From: Candidatus Ozemibacter sibiricus
Lineage (GTDB): Bacteria > Muiribacteriota > Ozemobacteria > Ozemobacterales > Ozemobacteraceae
Direction: 5' to 3'
Length of the DNA stretch: 64,000 bases
Assembly: GCA_003327425.1 (NCBI GenBank)
Contig: QOQW01000022.1
Location: 1 to 64,000, forward strand
Position 1 is the stretch's first letter, and every line of letters starts with the position of its first letter. The notes under the pieces were generated by a model. That model had not been told where the DNA came from, made no database searches, and saw nothing but the letters and a program-made list of their open reading frames with translations. The translations under genes and the position numbers were made by a program. This document shows positions 42,491 through 51,200 of the stretch, in pieces.

Positions 42491-43552
42491 TCAACAAGAA
42501 GAGATGGTAATCTCCGGATAGAGGGTGTGACGGAGGGCGCTTGGAAGGAGAAACAGCACGCCATTGGAGACAGGGAACCCGGTGCGGCAGTGGGCGCAGG
42601 AAAACCCCCCGGGCTTACGCAGAAGACTTTGATCTTGCCCGTGCAGCCGGCAATCGGGACAGGCGAGCGCCTGCTCGAGATCAATGGAGCTTATGGGTTC
42701 CTGGCAACCGGCTTTGGTGCAGACACCCGCTATGCCTCCGCCGAAAAAATATACGAGAAAATACAGGAAAGGATTGCGTCTCCCATCCAGAGGAGAACGA
42801 AGTTTCAATCCACGCAGCTCGACTTGCCGCCGGGAGAAGCGGGAAAGAGCGTTCCGCCATTCCCTGAGCGGGATGTCATGGTTCTCGATGATGCCGAATT
42901 GTCGCTCGTTACAGGGTTGAATCGAAAAGAACCCGTCCAAGACTCTGCGCAACCAGCTTCTATTCCGAGAAGAGGCGGAGTAGAGGGCGGGGCCGCGAAA
43001 GACGCGAAAACGAAAAACCTTTCGATACGGTTCTTCTTCGAAAAAGAACGTTCCGCCCGGGGTGAGGACTCTTTCGATTTCCTGAATTACCGAAGAAAGA
43101 GCGGGAAAATGATGCAGGGTTTCGTAGCAGAAGACGAAAGGAATGGACCCACTGCGAAATGGGAGAGTATTGACATCGCAACAGATGCGCCAAGGGAGAT
43201 CCGATTTGTGAAACACCCGAGCGAAATGGGAACAGCTTGCTAGCATGTCATACGAAATATCAGCCGCGAAGCCCTGAAGACCAAGGTCGTTTCGCATGAC
43301 CAACGACCTCTGTCCGCGCTCTGCCCCGATTTCGAGAAAAGGGGCCAGGCGGAGGCCGCTGTGGGAGAGCTGTTGCATGTCAGAAAGGGTTTTGGCCATG
43401 CGTTCCCGCAGAAGTTGATGCAGAGCGGCTTCATCGAATTCGTGCTCGAGGTTGCCCTGATTGGTCAGTTGCTGAGCGATCAAGCGCTTTCGGAAGAGGA
43501 TTTCCCCTCGTTTGTTGTCGAGTGTCTGGCTGATCACCTGTTTCTCCGGCAT
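42491..43552 (-). CDS. SAM methyltransferase with Trm112-like zinc tail
   Basis: 353 residues. The core SAM motif is FLEIGAERGQRS with AADISYDM and CYETLHHFPALSSVIQEIER, class I features. A C-terminal zinc domain (LACPDCRLHGQ, then FSCAHCRTGFPVSNGVLFLLP) resembles Trm112-type methyltransferase activators, here fused. Start ATG 43552 has AGGAG five bases upstream and a TTGCCG/TAGATT promoter. It lies at the head of the minus-strand polysaccharide locus, ~80 bp before the flippase gene. Substrate unknown; sugar or lipid methylation is inferred from context. Confidence 0.8.
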   Translation of the reverse strand: MPEKQVISQTLDNKRGEILFRKRLIAQQLTNQGNLEHEFDEAALHQLLRERMAKTLSDMQQLSHSGLRLAPFLEIGAERGQRSLVMRNDLGLQGFAADISYDMLASCSHFARVFHKSDLPWRICCDVNTLPFRSGSIPFVFCYETLHHFPALSSVIQEIERVLTPGGTFFFEEEPYRKVFRFRVFRGPALYSASSRNRSWLRRVLDGFFSIQPCNERQFGIIENHDIPLREWRNALSRFSRRQVELRGLKLRSPLDGRRNPFLYFLVYFFGGGIAGVCTKAGCQEPISSIDLEQALACPDCRLHGQDQSLLRKPGGFSCAHCRTGFPVSNGVLFLLPSALRHTLYPEITISSC

Positions 43553-43580
43553 TGACTTCTCCTGGTTGAATAAACAATGC

Positions 43581-43609
43581 AATCTACCAGAAAGGCCGCC
43601 TTGCGGCAA
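43581..43609 (-). promoter_or_regulatory. Putative promoter of the glycan locus
   Basis: On the minus strand, TTGCCG (43609-43604), 17-bp spacer, TAGATT (43586-43581), ending 28 bp before the methyltransferase ATG. The rest of 43553-43839 has no recognisable gene; the opposite glycosyltransferase must also be expressed from it, but no clear box was found. Confidence 0.45.
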
Positions 43610-43839
43610 ATCTGTCGAAATTTTGTCGGCATCGTGGTATCCTTTCGCCATCCATCCTACCGTCTGCCTCAGGATGTCGGACCAGGCGGAAGGGGATTGG
43701 CCGGGGGCCCATCTTGACTTGCCGCCTCAACCGCAGGGGCACAATTCCGCAGGGTGGTCGGTTGGTTCTGGTGCCGGGCGCTCGCTTCCTGTAAACTTTG
43801 GCCACCGCCCCCTCACAACGAAAAGGTTGACCGCTACGC

Positions 43840-45009
43840 ATGACATCTCCGAATGCTTTGGTTGTCGTTCCCGTTGTGCCCTATCCTGATCAAAGTGGCC
43901 AGACGGCCAGGGCTCGGAATATCATGGCCGCCTTGCAGCAGGTGGGATTCCGGGTCGATGTCCTCATTCTGGACGAACAGCCTCCCGCGCCTGAGGCGGT
44001 GGCTGCCATGGCCGATCAAGGCATTCGGCTGTTCTGGTGGCGGTTGCCTCGGTGGGGGAAGCCCCTGGCGAGCTTCTATTCCCCCGTCCCTGAGTTCTTT
44101 CGATCGTTCTTCTTTCACGGACTCGATCGCGAGTTGGCGGCATGTGGACCCTTCCAGCTGGTATGGTGCGATGGTTTGGCGGTCGCCTCAGCGATTCCTT
44201 TTTTGCCCGGAAAGTTCAGATGCATCGTCGATTTCCGTGACGCCCTCTCCCGCTTCCATGACCAATGGGCGCGAAAATCCCCCTTTCTCGCAGAAAGAAT
44301 GGCGCACCGCTTGATGACTCGAATCAGGCGGGCCGGGGAACGGAGAGGACTGAAGACCTTCCCCGACGGAGTCATCATCTCTGCGGTCGATCGGGACTGG
44401 CTCGCTTGTATCGACTCCCGGGCCAATCGGTTGAACGTCGTTCCGCTGGCTTTTCCGATCCCCTCCCAACCACCAGGACCACCGAAAGGTCTATGTTCCG
44501 AGTGGTTGTTCCTTGGCGATCTGCGATATGCCCCGAATCTTGAGTCGGTCAGATTTCTCGGAGGGCTGATGAGGCGCATCGCATCCCTCGAGCCGACCTG
44601 GCGGCTGACTGTGGTAGGAGCCAAGCCTGAGGGGATTCTTCTGCCCACGGGACCGAACATCGTCTATGTCGGCCTCGTAGACCGCATTGAACCATACTTC
44701 CAAGCGGCTCACGCCATGCTCTGCCCCGTCTTTTCGGGGACGGGCATCAAAACCAAGGTTTTGACCGCCATGGCGTTTCGGCGGCCGGTCATTGCTACGG
44801 CTGTGGCCCTCGAATGCATCCCGGCCATCGATGGGGTGCACGTCCTGCAGGCCGAAACCGAGGATGATTTCCTGGCTGCCATGCAGCGTCTCGTAGGGGA
44901 CCAAACCCTGCAAGCGAGTCTGGCCATTCGTGCCTTTGAGCTGGTGCGCGACCATTTCAGCATTCAGGCAATCAGTCGAAACATCGCTTCCCTTGTGGTC
45001 CAACGATGA
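43840..45009 (+). CDS. Family 4 glycosyltransferase (GT-B)
   Basis: 389 residues. GT-B fold with N-terminal glycan-acceptor domain (VVVPVVPYPDQSGQTARARNIM) and C-terminal donor domain containing LFLGDLRYAPNLESVRFL, LTVVGAKPEG, NIVYVGLVDRIEPYFQAAHAML, and PVFSGTGIKTKVLTAMAFRRPVI, where the G-S/T-G-x-K-x-K-x-x-E/T-like element is the nucleotide-sugar site. It is transcribed divergently from the methyltransferase gene. No membrane segment. Probably adds a hexose in the same surface glycan. Confidence 0.86.
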   Translation: MTSPNALVVVPVVPYPDQSGQTARARNIMAALQQVGFRVDVLILDEQPPAPEAVAAMADQGIRLFWWRLPRWGKPLASFYSPVPEFFRSFFFHGLDRELAACGPFQLVWCDGLAVASAIPFLPGKFRCIVDFRDALSRFHDQWARKSPFLAERMAHRLMTRIRRAGERRGLKTFPDGVIISAVDRDWLACIDSRANRLNVVPLAFPIPSQPPGPPKGLCSEWLFLGDLRYAPNLESVRFLGGLMRRIASLEPTWRLTVVGAKPEGILLPTGPNIVYVGLVDRIEPYFQAAHAMLCPVFSGTGIKTKVLTAMAFRRPVIATAVALECIPAIDGVHVLQAETEDDFLAAMQRLVGDQTLQASLAIRAFELVRDHFSIQAISRNIASLVVQR

Positions 45010-45155
45010 GGGACGCGGCTTCCTTCGGAAATGCCGACTTGGGGGGCTGGCGCGTTCAGGGGTGCCGTCGCTCTTGTGATCCATTTCGGAGTCGAGGGGC
45101 ATTGGTGGTCGCCGTACCAGCCCGGCGAGGAGGACCAGCGCGGGCAGGTTTGATC

Positions 45156-45986
45156 CTATGAACGGGCGGTCCGGGCCAGGGTCGCGAGCCACAGCCCGGC
45201 CTCGGCCAGCGCCAGCAGGGGAAGCGCGACCAGGAACTGGGAGACCACGTCGGGTGGAGACAGGACGCCGCCCACCACGAACGCGCCCACGACCAGATGC
45301 CGCCGATGCGCGCGCAGCCGCTCGGCGGGAAAGAGCCCCGTGGTATCGAGGAACAAGATCAGCAGCGGCAGCTCGAACAGCATGCCCATGACCAGCAGGA
45401 ACATCAGTTCGAACTCGACGAAGGCCGCATACGACAGCGTCAGGGCCAGGAACTCGCCGCTCTGCAGAAGGATCCGCAGCGCCACTGGCAGGACCAGGTG
45501 GTAGCAGAAGAGCACTCCGACCAGGAAGAACCCCATGGCCGGGAGCAGGACCACCTTGGTCCAGAAACGCTCCTGGGGGAGCAGGCCGGGGGCGACGAAC
45601 CGCCAGATCTGCCAGACGATGACGGGAGAGCAGGCCGCCAGGCCAGCCACGCCAGCCAGTTTGATGGTGGTCAGGAACGCCTCGGTCACGGTCAGGGCGG
45701 CGAGGCGGGCCTCGGGCATGGCGGTCTGCAAAGGCGCCAGCGCCCAGCGGATCAACCGCTCCGATTGCCACCAGGCGATGAGAAAGGCGGCCAAGAATGT
45801 GCTCAGGCAGATCAGCAGCCGGGTTCGGAGTTCGGCCAGATGCTCGGTCAGAGAGCCCGAACTGGCCTCATCCGCCTCTGGGGCAGGCGGGCGGTTGGCG
45901 GTCGGCGAGGTGGCCGCCGCACTGTCGGAAAGCCTGCCGGGAGCGTCGGGACCGGCTGGGGCGGGGGAGGGCAGGGGAGTGGTCAT
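45156..45986 (-). CDS. tatC: Sec-independent translocase TatC
   Basis: 276 residues. A Pro/Ala-rich N-terminal extension (~45 residues) precedes LTEHLAELRTRLLICL, the conserved TatC cytoplasmic start (H-L-x-E-L-R). Six membrane spans follow, including RFVAPGLLPQERFW (the P-G-L region) and MLFELPLLILFL, the family F-E-x-P. It recognises twin-arginine signal peptides in the inner membrane. tatA/tatB are not encoded next to it. The extension is longer than in E. coli TatC and probably cytoplasmic and disordered. Confidence 0.92.
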   Translation of the reverse strand: MTTPLPSPAPAGPDAPGRLSDSAAATSPTANRPPAPEADEASSGSLTEHLAELRTRLLICLSTFLAAFLIAWWQSERLIRWALAPLQTAMPEARLAALTVTEAFLTTIKLAGVAGLAACSPVIVWQIWRFVAPGLLPQERFWTKVVLLPAMGFFLVGVLFCYHLVLPVALRILLQSGEFLALTLSYAAFVEFELMFLLVMGMLFELPLLILFLDTTGLFPAERLRAHRRHLVVGAFVVGGVLSPPDVVSQFLVALPLLALAEAGLWLATLARTARS

Positions 45987-46001
45987 GGGGGCAGACCAAA
46001 G

Positions 46002-46030
46002 TTTACATTCTCAAAATCCTCTGGTAATAT
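46002..46030 (+). promoter_or_regulatory. Promoter of the small membrane protein
   Basis: TTTACA (46002-46007), 17-bp spacer, TAATAT (46025-46030), 37 bp before the GTG start. Confidence 0.6.
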
Positions 46031-46066
46031 ACACCCACCAAATCCGCGAAATCAGGGAGAAATGCC

Positions 46067-46315
46067 GTGTGGTTCATTAAGAAAGTGTTCTGGCTCTTCA
46101 CGCTGCCGTTCATTTCCCTCATGGGGGTCCTGCTGTTCGCGTTTCCCGAGGAAATGAAGGAATTCAAAAAGGACCTCGTGGACATGGTCGAGAATTCCTG
46201 GCTGCGCTGGCTGGGCTTTTGCGCATTCGTCTTCGCGATGGTCCATCTGGTGAAATTCTTCGACGGCCACCACACCCTGGTTCGCTGGTCGGATCCCAAC
46301 TGCGGGGAGAACTGA
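46067..46315 (+). CDS. Small two-span membrane protein, unknown
   Basis: 82 residues starting at GTG (AGGGAG seven bases upstream). Two hydrophobic spans (VFWLFTLPFISLMGVLLFAF and WLRWLGFCAFVFAMVHLVKF) separated by an acidic/basic helix (EEMKEFKKDLVDMVE). It lies between tatC (minus) and a secreted TPR protein (minus) with its own promoter. It lacks the TatA hinge pattern (FG/P), so it is not a TatA. No family recognised. Confidence 0.65.
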   Translation: MWFIKKVFWLFTLPFISLMGVLLFAFPEEMKEFKKDLVDMVENSWLRWLGFCAFVFAMVHLVKFFDGHHTLVRWSDPNCGEN

Positions 46316-46318
46316 CGC

Positions 46319-47014
46319 TCAGTCGAACCCGGCCACCCGCACCCGGTACGATTTCACGCCGGGCGGCGGATTCCGGAAAGGGATCTCGAACAAGGAACTC
46401 TCGTTGGGGAACAGGCCCCGGTCTTTCAAGGGAAGGACCCCGGTCTCCCGGCGGAGTTCCTGTTTGTTTTCGTCGAGCAACACGCCCTGCACCAGGATGT
46501 TCTGGCGGAGCCCTCCCGACACATTGCGGATCTCCCCCACCAGATAGAGGGTCCCGAATTCTTCATAGGATTCGACCCGTTCGATGGAAAACAGGGGCTG
46601 CAGGTCGCGCTCGATGACCGGGTTGCGCTTCTCGTCACGGGCGCGCTCGATGTAGGCCAGCTCCGTGGCATAATCGTAGAGGTTCCAGGCCTCGAGGTTC
46701 ATCGGTTCGAGGCGCAGGGCGGTACGCAGCGCTTCGCGGGCCTCGGCCAGGCGGCCGCTGCCGATCAACGATTGGGCTTGATTGAGGAAGGTGCGGGCGT
46801 CGGGGCTCGCCAGCCCGGTCCCGGTGGCCGCGCCGGCCCCACCTTCGTCAGGCGTGCGGGCGAGCGGGGGCGGTCGCAGCAGGGAGCCCGGCGAGGGGGG
46901 CGTGGGCCCGGCGGCCGCCCGCCCGCCCGGACGGGGGAGTCCCTGGCCGATGACCTGCGCCGTGATGGTCCCGGTCAGCAGCCCCAGGAAGAGGATGACG
47001 CGCCAATGACTCAT
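46319..47014 (-). CDS. Secreted TPR/FxLYD-like protein
   Basis: 231 residues. An N-terminal signal (HWRVILFLGLLTGTITAQVIG) and a Pro/Gly-rich stretch lead to a single TPR-like pair (ARTFLNQAQSLIGSGRLAEA, REALRTALRLEPMNLEAW). A C-terminal beta domain then has YEEFGTLYLVGEIRNVSGGLRQNILVQGVLLDENKQ-type FxLYD features (GxVxNxS and VxVxxxLxDxxG). It should be periplasmic or on the cell surface. Convergent with the small membrane protein gene. Function unknown. Confidence 0.72.
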   Translation of the reverse strand: MSHWRVILFLGLLTGTITAQVIGQGLPRPGGRAAAGPTPPSPGSLLRPPPLARTPDEGGAGAATGTGLASPDARTFLNQAQSLIGSGRLAEAREALRTALRLEPMNLEAWNLYDYATELAYIERARDEKRNPVIERDLQPLFSIERVESYEEFGTLYLVGEIRNVSGGLRQNILVQGVLLDENKQELRRETGVLPLKDRGLFPNESSLFEIPFRNPPPGVKSYRVRVAGFD

Positions 47015-47092
47015 ACGCCTCCCCCATCGGCAGAATTCGCCTTCTCTTGAAGAGGATCAGTCGGTTGGGGGAGGGCGAGCCGTAGCGGCCCC

Positions 47093-47839
47093 TCAGAGCA
47101 ATCGAGGTGGGAAGGCTCTCAGGATCAGGGTGAAGAACCGCTCGAACCCCTGTAGGAGCAGGGCCCGTCGCAGCATGTGATAGGCGGCCAGGCCGGCTTC
47201 GTTCTCCTTCTCTCGCAACATGCCCAGAAGCGTGGCGTCACTGACGGTCATGGTGGTCACGCGAGGATGGAGGTGGGGCGGAAAAATGGCATGAATGCCC
47301 AGTTCGAGCTGAGGATCGAGCGGGGATTCATCAGACATGACCAGGAACAGGTCGAGGGCGAGCGGTTCGATGCCCTCGTCGGTCGCCGGGGCGGGCGGCT
47401 CGCCCGCGGCGGTGGCCGTGGCCGCGGCCGAGGCAAGTTCCGCATGCTCGTTGACTGTGAGGGCCTGACCGGCCCCCTGGAAGGCTTCGAAATTCAGCAG
47501 CAGAGCGGCGTGGAGGCGTTCGCCCAGCCGAGCTTCGATCAGGGTGCGCAGCTTGGCCGTGAGCGGGGCCAGAGGAGAGGCCGAGGTCAGGAACCGGTGG
47601 GTGGTCTGCGAGGCCCCCAGCGCCAGGAGGTTGGCGGTCATCGGGTTGGCTGGATTGAGCGCGCAGAGCTTGGCCTTGCCCTGGGGGACGATCTGCACGC
47701 AGCCCAGCTCTCCCATCTCGTGGATGCGGTTGTACGCGGTGCCATACGGGATGCCCAACCGCTTGGAGATCTGATGGATCGACAGGACGCCTCCCGGCGT
47801 GTCGAGGAAAACTTCCGCGAGACGGATGGTCAGTTGCAT
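47093..47839 (-). CDS. Winged-helix regulator, degenerate nucleotidyltransferase-like
   Basis: 248 residues. The N-terminal winged helix (IHQISKRLGIPYGTAYNRIH, EMGELGCVQIVPQGKAKLCA) is the DNA-binding part. The rest, with LGERLHAALLLNF, LALDLFLVMSDES and GLAAYHMLRRALLLQGFERFF, has the strand/helix rhythm of nucleotidyltransferase-fold proteins but no GS...DxD catalytic set, so it may be a ligand-sensing relic; this is inference. ATG 47839 lies only 10 bases after a TATAAT box, with no Shine-Dalgarno, implying a leaderless mRNA. Transcribed divergently from rpoB. Confidence 0.6.
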   Translation of the reverse strand: MQLTIRLAEVFLDTPGGVLSIHQISKRLGIPYGTAYNRIHEMGELGCVQIVPQGKAKLCALNPANPMTANLLALGASQTTHRFLTSASPLAPLTAKLRTLIEARLGERLHAALLLNFEAFQGAGQALTVNEHAELASAAATATAAGEPPAPATDEGIEPLALDLFLVMSDESPLDPQLELGIHAIFPPHLHPRVTTMTVSDATLLGMLREKENEAGLAAYHMLRRALLLQGFERFFTLILRAFPPRLL

Positions 47840-47849
47840 AGGGGAGGGT

Positions 47850-47877
47850 ATTATACCAGACCTGATCGTGATGCAAC
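47850..47877 (-). promoter_or_regulatory. Promoter and palindrome of the winged-helix gene
   Basis: On the minus strand, TTGCAT (47877-47872), 16-bp spacer, TATAAT (47855-47850). The -10 box lies at the centre of the near-perfect palindrome GGTATAATACC, a likely autoregulatory operator. ATG follows after 10 bases, so the 5' UTR would be about 0-5 nt. Confidence 0.55.
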
Positions 47878-47975
47878 CACGCCTTGGCCGAATTTTTCCC
47901 GGCGAGGCTGCTTGACCCGGGAAACCCGCTTCCGTGGCGAGATGGCGGGGTTGGCATGAAACCTGCATAAAACCA

Positions 47976-48004
47976 TTGACACCTTCGATGTTGCGTGTTA
48001 TAAT
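47976..48004 (+). promoter_or_regulatory. Consensus promoter of rpoB-rpoC
   Basis: TTGACA (47976-47981), exactly 17 bp, TATAAT (47999-48004): a perfect sigma-70 consensus. The leader 48005-48261 is ~257 nt with short stems (for example CCCC/GGGG near 48103-48114) and no ORF, and could host autoregulation by RNA polymerase subunits. Confidence 0.85.
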
Positions 48005-48261
48005 CCAAAACCATTTTCACGCTTGGGTAGGAAGGTAGACCACGAACGCAGGTGTGGAGCCCCGCAGGCATTGACTAGCCGACCCGACATCGCACCGAAC
48101 CCCATCCGGGGAAAGGGGGAGGTCTGTCCTCTTTCTGCGGTGGCTTGCTGCTTTCCAGGAACCCTCCCACCCGCATTCCCCCGCGGCACCACTTCTGGAT
48201 GACCCTCGTCGCTCTGGCGAGGAGCCATCGGCTATTCGATCGTTAAGGAGCAAGGCAGAAC

Positions 48262-51200
48262 ATGGCGACCACGCAACAGCCCCAACCCGAACGGGTCCTG
48301 ATGGCGGACAAGCGAGTTTTTCGCGACATCCCCAACCTCATCGACATTCAGCTGAAGTCCTTCGAATGGTTCTTGCAGCCGTCGAAGAGCGCTTCCGAGC
48401 GGAAGCGGCAGGGCCTGCAGGAGGTCTTCCTCGAGATCTTCCCGATCCAGGACTACGTGGGCAACCTCTGTCTGGAATACATCGATTATTCGCTCGGTCT
48501 GCCCATGTGCAAGAACTGCCCTCAGATCAAGCTCAACAAGAAATGTCTGTTCGACGATTGCAGCTTCCCCGAGAAAGACTGCGAGATCGCCTTCATCGGC
48601 GAGACGCCCTTCCGGGTCAAGTTCACGCCTGACCAGTGCCGCAAGCGCGATTTCACCTATTCCATCCCCCTCAACATCAAGGTGCAGCTGATCATGCAGC
48701 AGACCGGCGAGGTTAAGGAGCAGGAGATCTTCCTGGTCAACCTGCCCTGCATGACCGAGCGCGGCACGTTCATCATCAACGGCGCCGAGCGGGTCGTGGT
48801 CAGCCAGTTGCATCGCTCCCCGGGCGTCTACTTCAGCTTCAACCGCGCCAAGAAACTGCATTCCGCCAAGATCGTCCCCTACCGCGGCGCCTGGATGGAA
48901 TTCGAGCTCGACCTGATGAAGGACGCCATCTTCGTCCGTCTCGACCGCAAGCGCAAGATCCCCATCACCACCTTCCTGCGCGCCCTGGGCTATGCCACCG
49001 ACGAAGAGATCGTCGACCTGTTCGACAAGAACGAGACGATCATCAGCTCGCTCAAATACGACAAGCAGTCGGTCCACGCCAGCGACAGCCCCGAGAAGAT
49101 CTCCAAGATGGTCACCGAGTCGCTCAAGGTCATCTTCTCCAAGCTGCGCCAGGGCGACCTCTTCGTCGAAGAGAACGCCCGCACTCTGCTCCGGGGGCTG
49201 TTCTTCGATCCCAAGAAATACGACCTCGGCGATGTCGGACGCTACAAAATGGACAAGAAGCTCCGGCTGGCCGATCGGCTCTCCGATCAGATCCTGTTCA
49301 AAGATCTGGTCGACCCGGCGACCAAGGAAGTCCTGGCCAAGATGGGCGACAAGGTCTCCAAGCGCGTTGCCTCCCGCGCCGAAGCCCTCATGCTGCCGGC
49401 CTACATCAAGCTCGGCGAAGAGAAGACCGGCTACCGCATCATGTACAACCCGCCCTGCGCCTATGTTCCTCTCAAGGCCGCCGAGAAGGGGCTCGTCACC
49501 CTGGCCGGGCGCCTCGCCTACAAGACCGTGGTCAATGAGAAAACCGGCGAGATCGTGGTCGAGCGCGGCTGCGAAATCACCGAGGACGCCTGCAAGCAGC
49601 TCGCCGAAATGGGCCACACCACCGTCGAGGTCATCAAGGATCGCATCCTGTGCTTCGAGGACATCATCGGCGTGGTCCGCTATCTGATCGATCTGTCCAA
49701 CGGCATCGGGCGCCAGGATGACATCGACCACCTCTCCAACCGGCGCATCCGGCGCTGCGGAGAACTGCTGCAGAACCAGTTCCGCATCTCCCTCTCCCGC
49801 ATGGAGCGGGTCATCAAAGAACGCATGACCATCCACGACCTCGACAGCTACACGCCCCAGCTGCTCATCAACACGCGGCCGGTGTCGGCGGTCGTCGATG
49901 AATTCTTCGGCAGTTCGCAGCTCTCCCAGTTCATGGATCAGACCAACCCCCTCGCCGAGCTGACCCACAAGCGCCGCCTCTCGGCCCTCGGCCCGGGCGG
50001 TCTGAAACGCGAGCGGGCCGGTTACGAGGTCCGCGACGTCCATCCCACCCACGACGGTCGCATCTGCCCCATCGAGACGCCGGAAGGCCCCAACGCCGGT
50101 CTGATCGCCAGCCTGGCGGTCTATGCCAAGGTCGATGAGTTCGGCTTCATCACCACCCCGCTCTGTCGGGTCGAGGAGGAGACCGGCAAGGTCAACTTCA
50201 AGGAACTCGAGTACAAAGATGCCTACGAAGAAGACCGGTTCAAGGTCGCCCAGCCCGACATCCACCTGAAGGAAGACGGTACCATCACGCAGGAGATCGT
50301 CCCGGTCAAGTACTTCCGGGAAGACTACGAATTCGAATACGTCGACAAGAGCGAGGTCGAATACGTCAAGTTCTCGCCCCTGCAGATGGTCAGCGTGGCG
50401 TCCGCCCTCATCCCCTTCCTCGAACATGACGATGCCAACCGCGCCCTGATGGGTACCAACATGCAGCGGCAGGCCGTGCCGCTCATCATGACCGAGCCCG
50501 CCATCGTCGGCACCGGTCTCGAACCGCGCGCCGCCCACGATTCCGGGGCCATGCTGCTCTGCCGCAGCGCCGGCACGGTCGATTACGTCGATGCCAACAT
50601 CATCCGGATCAAGCGCGCCAGCCGCCGCAAGGACGACGAGAAGATCCCGCTCACCGAGCAGGCCTTCCGCAAGAATCAGGGCCGCAAGATCATGGACACC
50701 GTCATCGATCCGCTCACCGGCGAGATCATCATCGAGGCCGGCCAGCCGCTCGACATCACCTACCTGCACCGCCTCGCCTCCCTCTGCCAGGAGGTCCGTC
50801 TGCAGCAGGAATCGGTGGATACCTACACGCTGCAGAAATTCATGCGGTCGAACCAGGGCACCTGCATCAACCAGAAGCCCATCGTCAAGAAAGGCGACAA
50901 GGTCCGCCCGGGCAGCGTCCTCGCCGACGGACCGGCCACCTCGCAGGGCGAGCTGGCCCTCGGTCGCAACATCCTGGTCGCCTTCATGCCCTGGGAAGGC
51001 TACAACTTCGAAGATGCCATCATCCTCTCCGAGCGCATGGTGAAAGATGACATCTTCACCTCGATCCACATCGAAGAGTACGAGATCGACGCGCGCGACA
51101 CCAAGCTCGGCCCCGAAGAGATCACGCGCGATATCCCCAACGTCGGCGAGGATGCCCTCAAGAACCTCAATGACGACGGCATCATCCGCATCGGCGCCGA

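Noticed and set aside
44491-45771. Minus-strand open frame spanning the GT4 end and tatC
   Set aside because: Overlaps two confidently identified genes in other frames; composition is Arg/Ala/Gly-rich without motifs.
46067-46315. TatA-like function for the small membrane protein beside tatC
   Set aside because: It has two membrane spans and no TatA hinge (FG) or amphipathic helix after a single span.
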